In this document: positions 23,913-35,172 of the stretch, piece after piece | Layout: each line of letters starts with the position of its first letter | Position numbering within the stretch: the stretch's first letter is position 1 | Assembly: GCF_963676685.1 (NCBI RefSeq) | Contig: NC_092347.1 | Location: forward strand, 90,522,592 to 90,586,591 | Source of the DNA: Mytilus edulis | Lineage: Eukaryota; Mollusca; Bivalvia; Mytilida; Mytilidae | DNA: 64,000 nt | Direction: 5' to 3' | Position numbers and translations under genes: made by a program | The notes under the pieces: generated by a model | Database searches by the model: none | The model's input: only the letters and a program-made list of their open reading frames with translations | What the model was told of the DNA's origin: nothing

Positions 23913-25515
23913 CTTCTTCTTCTTCTTCTTCCAGGTAAGGAACCGAATTCAAATCTTGAATGTATGAGGTCCCGCGAAAACTAACGCAATGTCGGACAAC
24001 ACAGAAAGTTTTCTCTTGGCTATTTACAGGATAAAACGTTCTCTATATATATACAAATAAAACTATTTACAGGATGTTACTGTCTAAATTTTAACAGAGC
24101 ATGCCTTCAGGGCAGCTCTGAATCCATCAACTGTTTCAGCTGATGTTGCGGATGTTGGCAGTTGGTTCCAGTCTCTAATGGTCCTTGGAAAGAATGATTG
24201 TCCGAAGGCGTCTGTTGTGGCCCTTTCTTGGAAGAAGCGGTTTTTACCTCTGGTCCGGCTATCGTTTGGCGTTAGATATTGGTGCCTATCTATGTCTATC
24301 AGATCATGTTGGATTTTGAATAGCATGCATAGCCTATTTTGTTTCCTGCGGTCTTCAAGGCTTTCCCATTTCAAAGATGTTACCATTTTTGTTACACAGC
24401 CAGGTGTGCGGTCTGTGTAGTTGTTGTTAACAAATCTAGCTGCTCTTTTCTGTACCTGCTCGATTGCTTTTATTTTAGCCTGTTTCGTAGGATCCCATAC
24501 TGTGCTAGCATACTCAACTGAAGGTCTTACTATTGTTGAATATGCTGCTGCTTTGACCGGTTTAGTGCAATCTTTTAGGTTACGTCGTATGAAGCCTAGT
24601 GTTTTGTTTCCTTTTCCCACTATGTTGTCGATGTGTCTGTCCCAGGTTAGATTATTGCTGATAGTAACTCCCAGGTATTTACTAGCTTCAACGGTGTCCA
24701 GTGTGTGCCCGTGTAATTTGTAATTAGTTGGTATTACAGGACGGTTCTTGGGTTGTATTCTAATTACAATGCATTTTTTTGCATTGAAGCTCATTTGCCA
24801 CTTATCTTCCCAGTCCTCTAATGATGTGAGATCTTTTTGTAGTAGGTCACTTTCTGCTTGGTTACTGATAGTTCGATAGAGGAGGCTGTCGTCTGCAAAA
24901 AGTTTGGTCTCTGATGATGTTGCTGTTTCTGGCATGTCGTTTATGTAGGCCAGGAACAGTAGGGGTCCAAGGACTGTTCCTTGAGGAACACCAGAGAGTA
25001 CTGGTACTTGTTCAGAGACAGCTCCTTCTAGAATAACGCTTTGCATTCTGTTTTGTAGGAATGATCTTATCCACCTGTTTGCTTTAGGATTTACTCCGTA
25101 GTACTCAAGTTTATGTAGTAGGCGATGGTGTGGCACTTTATCAAACGCTTTAGCAAAATCTAGTAGTATGATATCTACCTGGCTGTTACCTTTTAATTTC
25201 GATGCAATATCATGAATGGTGATGATGAGTTGGGATTCGCAAGATCGTCGTTTGCGGAATCCATGCTGTGCATTTGTGAGGATTTTGTATTTGTCGAAAT
25301 GGTCCATTACGCTGCTGTGTACAATGTGTTCTAGGACTTTGCATGTAATGGAGGTAAGTGATACAGGCCTGTAATTTGATGCCAAGTGTCTTTCATCCTT
25401 TTTGAAGAGTGACTACATTTGCATCTTTCCAATCTTGAGGGACTTCTCCGGTGTTGAGGGATGCTTGGTACAGTTCTGTAAGAATTGGAGCAAGTTGGTC
25501 TGCTGCTGTCTTTTT
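23913..25515 (-). mobile_element. Non-LTR retrotransposon with near-complete RT ORF
   Basis: A minus-strand frame of 433 codons (25385-24084) holds a complete reverse transcriptase core: NYRPVSLTSITCKVLE, HGFRKRRSCESQL, LLDFAKAFDKVPH, SGVPQGTVLGPLLFLAYIND, the catalytic FADDSLLY, KCIVIRI, YLGVTIS, and a CR1/L2/Jockey-like C-terminus (RFFQERATTDAFGQSFFPRTIRDWNQLP). Upstream, ADQLAP...LNTGEVPQDWKDANVVTL continues in another frame to about 25515, so an indel near 25410 breaks the ORF. The 3' end is a short GAA-repeat tail near 23917-23931. 5'-truncated with no endonuclease domain. Better preserved than the other LINEs here, so relatively young. Confidence 0.9.
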
Positions 25516-26271
25516 AAAAAATATGTGTATCATTGAAATAATTTAGTAAGGGAGAGAATTCAAAGATTTGACAAATAAACCAGTCAGTCATTCATGATTA
25601 CGTTCATTGAAACATAAGATGTTTTTTCGTACATGGGCATAGAGAACTAATTTGGAAATGCAACACCAAGACAAGACAACAAGAAGGGACCAAAGGAACA
25701 TTAAACCCAAAAAGCATAATTAACAATACAGTGTAGTATTTTATCGGGAGCGATTATGCGTCCCCTTTTGTAGTAACTTTGTAAAGAGATACCTGAATTA
25801 AACTGATATAATATCTAAACATATCAAAGGAAACTACAATCTATATTTTAATAAGATAGAAGAAACTAAATTAAATGTTAAAAGACAGTTTATATGACTT
25901 ATTTAAAGTCCCCAGTATAGTTAGAGAACTCATAATTATTTGAAGCACACTTTCGACCTACCGAATTTGTAATAACATGAACAACACGACGGGTACCACA
26001 TGTGGAGCAGGATCTGATAGATATCCCCATTATATAAAGAGGGTGACCCAGTCGTATATTTTGAGGTGATGGGTTCCGCTTTCTAGTAATTTATTTGTAG
26101 GCATTTTTTGTATTATTACTTGTATTTTTTTTCTTCAGTTCTTGGCAGGTTGTGTGTGACATTAGTATACATGTTTTTATTTAGTTGTTTATACTGTGGC
26201 TTTACAAAAACTTTTTCGGGACATCAATTTCATCCTTACTCGATTATGGTAGCAATTCGATTTTTTAAAAT
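25516..26271. other. Intergenic, no gene recognised
   Basis: AT-rich. 25970-26110 contains CACGACGGGTACCACATGTG followed by GGTGATGGGTTCC, which looks like a dispersed repeat, but no second copy is in this window. Confidence 0.4.
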
Positions 26272-26281
26272 GATTAATCCG

Positions 26282-27047
26282 GGCGTATGACATTTGCGCC
26301 GATTTTTTTATTTTTTCATTCTTTCATTTGCGCCAATTTCATTTTTTCATTTGCGCCGATTTTATATTTGCCCCTATTTGGATTTACAGGTAAGTTAATA
26401 CTTGTACATGTACTATACAGTTAAGGTATATTGGTAAACTCTGGTTAAAAACATAGGTTTTAGTTAATTTTGATTCATATTATTCTGAACTTTGCTGTAA
26501 CACGATGGACATATTGCACATTGCGACGAGCCGAGGAGTCAATGTTTTAACCATCGACGGCTATACACATAATTACGTAAGCCAGACAAATATAGAAGAG
26601 TCGAAATCACAAGAAAGGAATATATTAGATGTATCGCCTATAAATACCCAGCAACAACAGATTTATGGTTTTAATGTATTCCGTTTTAATGGATTTGATT
26701 GATGTAAATATAGATTTTCAATTCGTCATTTTAGTATAAACCAGAGTTTTTTTTATCTAAGGATTTTACTTTTTGATTTTAAAGTATGTGAATATAGTGT
26801 ACAACTGGCTAACGGAAGAGTTCTATAATGTTAAATGAAAAATAACTTGACTATGAATAAAATCTTGAAAAAAATCTTGATGTTGTCTCATTTGCACTCA
26901 AACCACATATTCTTATGTCTATCCACCTGTAATTAACCTGTAATTTACCTGTAAAAAAAATCGGCGCAAATGAAAACAAAAATCGGCGCAAATGAAAACA
27001 AAAATCGGCGCAAATGAAAGAAAAAATCGGCGCAAATGCAAAACGCC
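26282..27047. mobile_element. MULE-type element with FLYWCH-like remnant, 10-bp TSD
   Basis: The 766-bp element is flanked by GATTAATCCG on both sides (26272-26281, 27048-27057). The ends are inverted (GGCGTATGACATTTGCGCC at the left, GGCGTTTTGCATTTGCGCC read from the right). Subterminal copies of CATTTGCGCCGATTTT repeat two to four times at each end. The 65-codon plus-strand frame 26505-26702 starts MDILHIATSRGVNVLTIDGY, resembling the start of a FLYWCH zinc finger, a domain commonly found in animal Mutator-like transposases. A TSD of 9-11 bp also fits Mutator-like elements. No catalytic domain, so non-autonomous. Confidence 0.8.
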
Positions 27048-27965
27048 GATTAATCCGTACCTGTTAATGGTAATATCGAAAAAAAAACCAAGTTTTTATA
27101 GACAGCTACCTTAAGACGACAATAATTATGAATTTGTAGTATATTTGCGTAAAAGGGACATGTTTGTTGACTTTAGAAATTAAACTTGTCAATGAATACA
27201 AATCGATTTGTAAGCAACACTGTGCTGTTAGGTATAAAGTAACCGAACAGATCTTACACATTAAATTATGACCAAAATTAAAGAAACTTAAAACAACTTG
27301 ATTTCGAAAATAGTTTCAAATTGCCTCACGTATTTCATCTAATTGCACAAAAGTACATGTATATCTGCATGTTTAAAATTTAAAACAAATACACGTAAAG
27401 AATACGAATGGAACCCTTATTGAATGTAAAATTCGAGTCCCACAACCGGTATTCAGTTCAGTTCAAGTTAAGCAAGTCTTGTACTTACCAGAACACCTGG
27501 TAGATTTCACCAGGACTATGAATATTATCCATACGTCTATTAGGGAAGACATCTTTAACTACCTGAAACATTAGCTGTTAAATTCAGCTTTTAAACTCTT
27601 TGTTCACCGTTATTTATAAAAATAAAATTTGTACAATGCAGACAATGTTTACAACAGTGACAACCGGTGCATATAAATTCTATTATTAACAAACTTTCTA
27701 GTAACCCCTTTAAATGATTGTGTATGTTAACTTGATCCACCTTGACAAGATACATATACATATATATATACTAGAACACACCCGTGATATCGCGGGTTCG
27801 CCGTGACTGAATTAAAGTATATAACTATGCACAAGCCTTATCTTAGTATTAGTAGTTCTGTCATCTGATAAAGCCGGTCATGCCGATTATAAGATACACA
27901 ATTTTCTCTGCTTTCAAATCTTTCTGTTTGAACCCGTCGAACTGGAACTTATCAATTATTGGTAT

Positions 27966-28258
27966 TATTGCATAGCAATATAATATTTCCAACAGAAAGT
28001 AACCAAAACTTAGCGTGCAATAAATTCTAATATTGCACTAGTGCAATAAATCAAAATTCATGACGTCATCAATGACAAAATCTTAGTTTAATTAAACCAA
28101 TTTTTACTTTCAAGTATTATATTGCTATACAATAAAAGGGTTATTGCATGAATATTGGGGAATATTGTCCCTCGTAGAACATATATTGCACTCGCAAGCT
28201 CGTGCAATATAAAATTCTACTCGGGACAATATTCCCCAATATTCATGCAATAACCCTA
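27966..28258. mobile_element. Composite palindromic MITE inside the Helitron
   Basis: Two palindromes in a row. The first has arms TTGCATAGCAATATAATA and TATTATATTGCTATACAA (about 27966-28132). The second is a near-perfect inverted repeat with arms of about 35 bp starting AGGGTTATTGCATGAATATT (28137-28171 and 28222-28256). TATTATT occurs at both outer junctions and is a possible TSD. No ORF. Confidence 0.65.
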
Positions 28259-28346
28259 TATTATTAATTATTTGGAAAACAAAAGGTCTTGGAATTGAGT
28301 ATTTTTTAATCAACAGCATTGTCCTATATTAGTTATAAATAAAGTT

Positions 28347-29954
28347 CAAAAAATCAGAATGTGAATATATATGTTCAAACTCTTTTAGGTCATTTTTTAG
28401 TAGCAATAAACAAAAAAACTATGTTAATTGGACATGCTTTGATACTATATATGCCCTTGAATTTTTACTAGATAACATTTTTGCTCGCTTTGGGGATTCA
28501 GTATATCGTCAGATTATCGGAATTCCAATGGGAACTAACTGTGCACCACTTATTGCGGACCTGTTTTTGTATTGTTATGAGTTACAATTTATAACAAAAA
28601 TAAGCAAAGACCCATCGAAACAACATCTGATAAACAAATTTAATAATACTTTTAGATATTTGGATGATATTTTGGCTCTCAATAATGACGACTTCAGTAT
28701 GTATATTAATGAAATTTATCCTGTTGAACTTACTTTAAATAAAGCTAATACTAACAATGACCACTGCCCTTTTCTCGATCTTGATATCTATATCACTAAT
28801 GGAAAGCTGAATACTAAAATTTATGATAAAAGGGATCATCGGATTTTTCATTTCCTATCGTTAATTATCCGTTTTTAGATGGTGACGTTGTTCCCTTGTC
28901 ACCATCTTACGGTGTTTATGTATCTCAACTTGTACGATTCGCTCGTGTATGTAACAATGTTTTAGATCTTAACGAGAGAAATTTATGTATTACTGAAAAA
29001 TTATTACACCAGGGGTTTCGATATCACAAACTAGTCAAAACATTTACTAAATTTTATCATCGGTATAAAGACATCATTCGTAAATATAGCTCAACATGCA
29101 GACTTCTAATACGTTCAGGTATTTCACATCCATTTTTTTATGGAAATATTCTTTATAAAGCACAAAGGTGTCAGTATTCACCTCAGAAACTTACAAAACC
29201 TTTGAATAGACTTATTAAGAAGGGATATAATTACGATACTGTTGTCAAGTCATTAAAGATTGCATATTTTGGCGTTAATATTGAGTCACTGATAAGATCT
29301 TTGCATCGGAACTAAACACATTTATTCTAAAAACAGTTGTTGGCATGACACGGGTTATTTTCTTCTCATATATGTTATGATGGTATGATACTAAACCCCT
29401 AACGGGAAGGATTGTGCCTGATGTTCATATGATGAAATCATAATCTTTCAGTCAGTTTAATTGGGGTCTGGAGCTGGCATGTCAGTTAACTGCTAGTAGT
29501 CTGTTGTTATTTATGTATTATTGTCATTTTGTTTATTTTCTTTGGTTACATCTTCTGACATCAGACTCGGACTTCTCTTGAACTGAATTTTAATGTGCGT
29601 ATTGTTATGCGTTTACTTTTCTACATTGGTTAGAGGTATAGGGGGAGGGTTGAGATCTCACAAACATGTTTAACCCCGCCGCATTTTTGCGCCTGTCTCA
29701 AGTCAGGAGCCTCTGGCCTTTGTTAGTCTTGTATTATTTTAATTTTAGTTTCTTGTGTACAATTTGGAAATTAGTATGGCGTTCATTATCACTGGACTAG
29801 TATATATTTGTTTAGGGGCCAGCTGAAGGACGACTCCGGGTGCGGGAATTTCTCGCTACATTGAAGACCTGTTGGTGACCCTCTGCTGTTGTTTTTTATT
29901 TGGTCGGGTTGTTGTCTCTTTGACACATTCCCCATTTCCATTCTCAATTTTATT
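28347..29954 (+). pseudogene. Reverse-transcriptase element (GIPMGTNCAP type), 5'-truncated, with 3' tail module
   Basis: Frame 28528-28878 and its upstream extension show YALEFLLDNIFARFGDSVYR, GIPMGTNCAPLIADLFLY and the catalytic FRYLDDIL. A frameshift near 28848 breaks the link to the second frame (28896-29315: SPSYGVYVSQLVRFARVCN ... KLLHQGFRYHKL). This RT type is common in bivalves and cnidarians; whether it belongs to Penelope-like elements or another class I cannot settle. The 3' region (29740-29954) is the GGGGCCAGCTGAAGGACG module ending TTCTCAATTTTATT. It inserted into the Helitron between AAAGTT and GAATTC, judged by the uninterrupted copy near 59.4 kb. Confidence 0.8.
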
Positions 29955-30481
29955 GAATTCTTTGATTCGCTGTTTTACGTCATGCCCGCTAACAAATTGA
30001 AACTTATTTTTAGTTCAGATTTTTAGTATTCGTATTGTTATCTTAGAAAGTCTTACGGATTAAAATACTACAATAGGTAACAATTTGACAATTTAGTAGT
30101 GTCAACCCTGTGATTATGACCCGTGTATATAGCATATTAATCCTGAATACACCGTTTGGTGGTGCGCCTGTCAGATGCGGAACGTACAGATAAGGTAATA
30201 GGTAACAGGTGATTATACTATTGGTATCGGTATCGGACTCGACCCGGAACTTCATAATTATTGGCATTATTAATTACTTGGAAAACAAAAGGGCCTGGAG
30301 TGGTGTTATTTTTAATCTACACCTTTGTACTATATTAGTTGTATATAAAGTTGAATTCTTTGATTCGTCGTTTTTACGTGATGACGGCTGACAAATTGGA
30401 CCTCGTAATTTTAGTATTATAGATAGAACTTGAAGTCTATAAAAAGGACCAACTAGCAAATTTACTATGTAACGGATCGTC

Positions 30482-30564
30482 TAGAATAGATGATACTGTG
30501 CAGATAAAGAAAATTTATATCAGTGAATAGATGATACTGTGCAGATAAAGAAAATTTATATCAG
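30482..30564. repeat. 41-bp perfect tandem duplication
   Basis: The unit GAATAGATGATACTGTGCAG continuing to TTTATATCAGT is repeated twice without change, so it is recent. The surrounding 30424-31208 is otherwise unremarkable, apart from a partial dispersed repeat at 31035-31140. Confidence 0.85.
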
Positions 30565-32486
30565 TCTAAAAATTTGCACAATATACTAGTATACAAGTCT
30601 AAATTGAAAACAACGTTCATACTTATGATTGCGTTGGTTAAAACCGCAATTTTTGTACGTGTGCATGTAAAACAAATCTGTTGTAGAGGACTTTAAAAAC
30701 AGCACAAACAAGATTTTCCAAAACACCAAAAAGTGGAAAAGTATATTTTAACAAAACGAACAGGTCGACCAACTGATGTTCATAAACCCTGCTGACTGCC
30801 ATTGACGATTGCCAAATAAATCGATCACAGGATGTAACAAAGTGGATCTTTATATAAATTTAATACCAAACAGAAAACAATAAACTTTTTTTTACACCAT
30901 ATCCGGCTATTTTTGTTTGTTTTACATCTAACTTCTTTTGCTGAACATTTTTGCTTTTGGTCAGATTTTCCGAGTCCGTCTCCTACAGTATCTAAAAATT
31001 CACAACAAACATTCAGAAGATTAAAGTAGTCTTTCAAGCCGAGGATCCATGCTGAAGACCGTACTTTGACCTTTAACGGTTGACTTTTATAAATTGTATG
31101 AAGAGGTGTCTAATTGGCACTCATACCACATCTTTTTATATCTATTTCAAGGGACCTTGTACAAGCTGGCAACTGACTATTTTGACATGACTTAGTACAT
31201 ATGTTCCCTATAATGAGGGGGGCAAGGGGGGTCCCAATAACAGCAAAACAGCAAATTGATTTGGCTCATAACAGATAACAAGGAATTAAAATGGACAAAA
31301 ACAGATAACAGTAAATGAAATATTAAAATAATTTGGTCTTTGACAAATCAGTATTTCTTATTACGGATATAATCCTTTGTAATGCATTCCATTTTCTATG
31401 ACTATGTTTTTAGTATTAATTTATGTATCTAGAATGTGTTTAAATTACTACTCAATATATTATAATATTTTGTATACGCTCGTTTACGGAACGTATACTG
31501 TATACTGTTTTCCGCCTGTTGTCAACATGTCGGACATTAACTCAAAAACTCTTTAACCAATTTGCATTAAACTGTGGGAAATTGTTTTTATCTATTGACG
31601 TGAGCTCCCTTTTTTTTTTTTTTTTTTTTTATAAATTTTAGATTTTAAGTTTCTGGGTAATGTGTATTTATTCAATAAAATTGTTGTTTTTTTTCAGTTT
31701 TCTGATTAAATCTCAAAAATGCTTTTACAAAGCAAGGAATTTTGGTGAATTGTTTATATCTATAAACATGATGTCACTTTCAATTTTTATAAATTTTAGA
31801 TTTTATGTTTCCGAGTTAACAGGTTTTATTAATTAAAAAGGGGGGATTTTCCAGTTTTCAGACATTTACACAAAAATGTTTTCAGCAGTTCTCATGAAAC
31901 TTTGCTGAAATGTTTATACACAAAAAATGTATCTATTGTTGTAAACTACCTTTCGATTTTTATTAATATTAGATTTTATGTTATTGAGTTTATAAGGGAT
32001 TTTATCAGAGTATATGTCTCTGATTTTATTCATCAGAAAAAGGTGGTATTTTCTAGTTTTAAAAATAACTCAAAAATGCTTTCAGCAGTTCTCATGAAAC
32101 GTTGGTGTATTGTTTATATATATTGACTGAAGCTCCCTTTGTTGCTAAAAACAAAATTACCTAAAAGAGTTTGAATATTCTGACTTTTTCTAAATGACCA
32201 TTTAATGAGGTGTGTGGATTTTTCTTAATAAGACTATGAGGCAAAGTGGTATATAGGGTAGAAAAATCAAAAGCACCAATTATATGTGTATATATGTCTC
32301 TGATTTTTTTCATCAGAAAAAGTTGGTATTTTCTAGTTTTAAAAATAACTCAAAAATGCTTTCAGCAGTTCTCATGAAACGTTGGTGTATTGTTTATATA
32401 TATTGACTGAAGCTCCCTTTGTTGCTAAAAACAAAATTACCTAAAAGAGTTTGAATATTCTGACTTTTTCTAAATGACCATTTAAT

Positions 32487-34840
32487 GGGGGGGGGGGGGG
32501 GGGGCAAGGGGGGTCCCAATAACAGCAAAACAGCAAATTGATTTGGCTTATAACAGATAACAAGGAATTAAAATGGACAAAAACAGATAACAGAAAATGA
32601 AATATTAAAATAAGTCGGGACCTTGACAAATCCAGTATTTCTTATTACGGGTATAATCCTTTGTAATGAATTCCATTTTCTATGAACATGTTTTTAAAAT
32701 ATGTATCTAGAATGTGTTTACTACTCAATATATTTTTATACGCTCGTTTACAGGACGTATTATGGAATACTCTTGTCCGTCTGTCGTCAACATGTCGAAT
32801 ATTAACTCCAACACTCTTTAACGAATTTGCATAAAACTTTGGGAAATTGTTTATATCTATTGACGTGAGCTCCCCTTCGTATTTCATAAATTTCAGAATA
32901 TAAGTTTCTGAGTAATGGGGTTTATTCAATAAAAATGGTGGTTTTTTTCAGTTTTCTGATAATATCTCAAAAATCCTTTCACAAATTTGCAAGAAATTTT
33001 GGTGAATTGTTACTATCTATTGACATGAGCTCCCTTTCAATTTTTATAAATTTTAGATTTTACGTTTCCGAGTTAAGGGGTTTTGTTAATTAAAAAGTGT
33101 TTTTTTCTCCAGTTTTCGGACATTAACACAAAAACGTTTTCAGCAGTTCTCATGAAACTTTGCTGAATTGTTTATAGCTATTTTTGTAAGCGCCCTTTCT
33201 ATTTTCATTAATTTTAGATTTTATGTTATTGAGTTGAGGGGTTTTATTCATTAAAAAAGAGGTATTTTCCAGTTTTCGGTCAATAACTCAAAAATGTTTT
33301 CAGCAGTTCGCTTGAAACTTTGGTGTATTGTTTATATATATTGACTGAAGCTCCCTGTCAATTTTTATAAATATCTGATATGACATAAAAAAAGTTATCG
33401 AATATTTCAAAAAGGGCGACGGGCGTATCATGCGCTCATGGCGTAGCTGTTTATTTGTTATAGAATACGTTTTTCAGCATTTATTTTTATACAGTTATAG
33501 AAACTCACACATGCTTGTAATTTAAATAGTGTGTAATAAAATTGAGAATGGAAATGAGGAATATGTCAAAGAGACAAAAATGATATCTAGTAAAAATTTA
33601 GGGGCTGTTATGGTATTCAATTCACATAGTTCTTGTGTTTGTTGCTACTAAAAAATGACCTAAAAGAGTTTTCTAAATGCCCATTTATTGAGGTGTGTGA
33701 ATTTTTCTTAATAAGACTATGAGGCAAAGTGGTCAGTATATAGGGTAGAAAAATGAAAAGCACCAATTATAAGCATGCAATTTATCAAGTACCTCGAACC
33801 AATTTTGACACTCCAAAAGTAATTTATTCCATTATTTTCAAAGGCTCAATTTGAACAATTTTTTATCAGGCTATTGATTGGACCAATGTACTAGTAAGTA
33901 GAATACATAGTTTAGCAGGGGAGCAATGGCTTGAAGACGAAATAAATCTTTGTTTGTAATGAACTATGTGCTGCTTCGGGACCAAGTACATGGTTGGAAC
34001 TTTCATTGTACAATGTGTTTGGTTTTGCTTTGAAAAGAATCACAGAGCTGAGTCAATGTACCATATTATATAAAAGGTTGACTGGTTGTAAGGACCTAGT
34101 CCTTACTGATTGAGATTCTTGTTAGATATTCCTGACCATATGTTTTCCTTTTTGTCGTATTAATAATTGTTCTGATTTAATATGTTGGTACGGGAAACAA
34201 GGAACATTATCCTCATACAAAAAAATAAGATAATTCTAAATACATATTCCAAAAAAAAATGGAATTTATTACAAAGGATAATCATAAGATGTACTGGAAT
34301 TGTCCTGGACCTCACTTCTGTAATGGGTATATGTTTATGGAATCCTTCTCCGAATACGGGACCAACATATTACTAGTGGTAGACCCCAATGTCCAATGAT
34401 CTTCAATTTCTACCGAATTTTGGCTGTCAAAAAATTTTTAGTTTCTTGTGTATAATTCGGAGTTTAGTATGACGTCCATTATCACTGTACTTGTATGCAT
34501 ATTTAAGGGGCCAGCTGAAGGACACCTACGGGTGCGGGAATTCTCGCTACATTGAAGACCCATTGGTTGCCTTCGGCTGTTGTTTGCTCTATGGTCGGGT
34601 GGTTGTCGCTTTGATATATTCACCATTTCCTTTCTCAATTTTAACATTCCAATTTTCAATAACAGTTAACAGCAAATACATTATCACAATAACAGATAAC
34701 AAAAAAACTAAAAGCCCAATAACAGCTAACAATGAATAAGACAATAACAGCTAACAGCAAATACATTTTCAGAATAACAGATAACAAAGAATTAAATTGC
34801 CCCATAACAGCATAACAGTTAAACCCCTTGCCCCCCCCTC
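32487..34840. mobile_element. Inner copy of the same TIR family, nested, TSD TTTAAT
   Basis: 2,354 bp flanked by TTTAAT on both sides (32481-32486, 34841-34846). It begins with poly-G then GCAAGGGGGGTCCC, and ends AAACCCCTTGCCCCCCCCTC. It is colinear with the outer copy: AACAGATAACA repeats, the 165-bp tandem units, the antisense RT stretch, GGAATTTATTACAAAGGATA, and the terminal repeats. It carries one extra insert absent from the outer copy, the RT 3'-end module at 34437-34653. A short minus-strand copy of that module's tail lies at 33538-33590. Confidence 0.82.
34437..34653 (+). repeat. RT-element 3'-end module (copy 3)
   Basis: TTTTTAGTTTCTTGTGTATA, GGGGCCAGCTGAAGGACACC, ending CTTTCTCAATTTT. 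It is absent at the equivalent position of the outer element (near 35570), so it arrived as a separate truncated insertion. Confidence 0.75.
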
Positions 34841-35172
34841 TTTAATGAGGTGTGTGGATTTTTCTTAATAAGACTATGAGGCAAAGTGGTATATAGGGTA
34901 GAAAAATCAAAAGCACCAATTATAAGCATGCAATTTATCAAGTACTTCGAACGAATTTTGACACTCCAAAAGCAATTGATTCCACTATTTTCAAAGGCCT
35001 TTTTCGAACAATTTTTTATCAGGTTTTTGATTGTACAAAGTGTACTAGTAAGTAGAATACATAGTTTAGTAGGGAAACAATGGCTTGAAACGATATTAAA
35101 TCTTTTTTTGTAAAGAGTTATGTGCAGCTTCGGACCAAAGTACATGGTTGGAACTTTCATTGTACAATGCAT
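34819..35172 (-). pseudogene. Antisense RT fragment carried by the outer TIR element
   Basis: The minus frame reads INCFWSVKIRSKYL...AFDFSTLYTTLPHSLIKKN, the motif-A region (FDFSTLYTT) of the same RT type as at 28347-29954. In the outer element its continuation (LNGHLEKVRIFKLF, minus strand near 32441-32490) lies on the other side of the inner insertion, so the inner copy broke a once-continuous fragment. A decayed equivalent lies at about 33650-33900 in the inner copy. Confidence 0.7.

Larger units (their letters stand above)
27771..30423 (-). mobile_element. Helitron-like non-autonomous element carrying two insertions
   Basis: Read on the minus strand it starts TCTATAATACTAAAAT at 30423, preceded by A. 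It ends with a hairpin-forming CCCGCGATATCACGGG, then TGTGTTCTAG at 27771, followed by T. These are the Helitron hallmarks: 5' TC, 3' hairpin about 10 nt before CTRR, insertion between A and T, no TSD. A colinear copy on the plus strand at 59315-60055 is 741 bp. Subtracting the palindromic insert (about 27968-28258) and the RT insert (about 28347-29954) leaves about 750 bp, matching. No Rep/helicase ORF. Confidence 0.75.
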
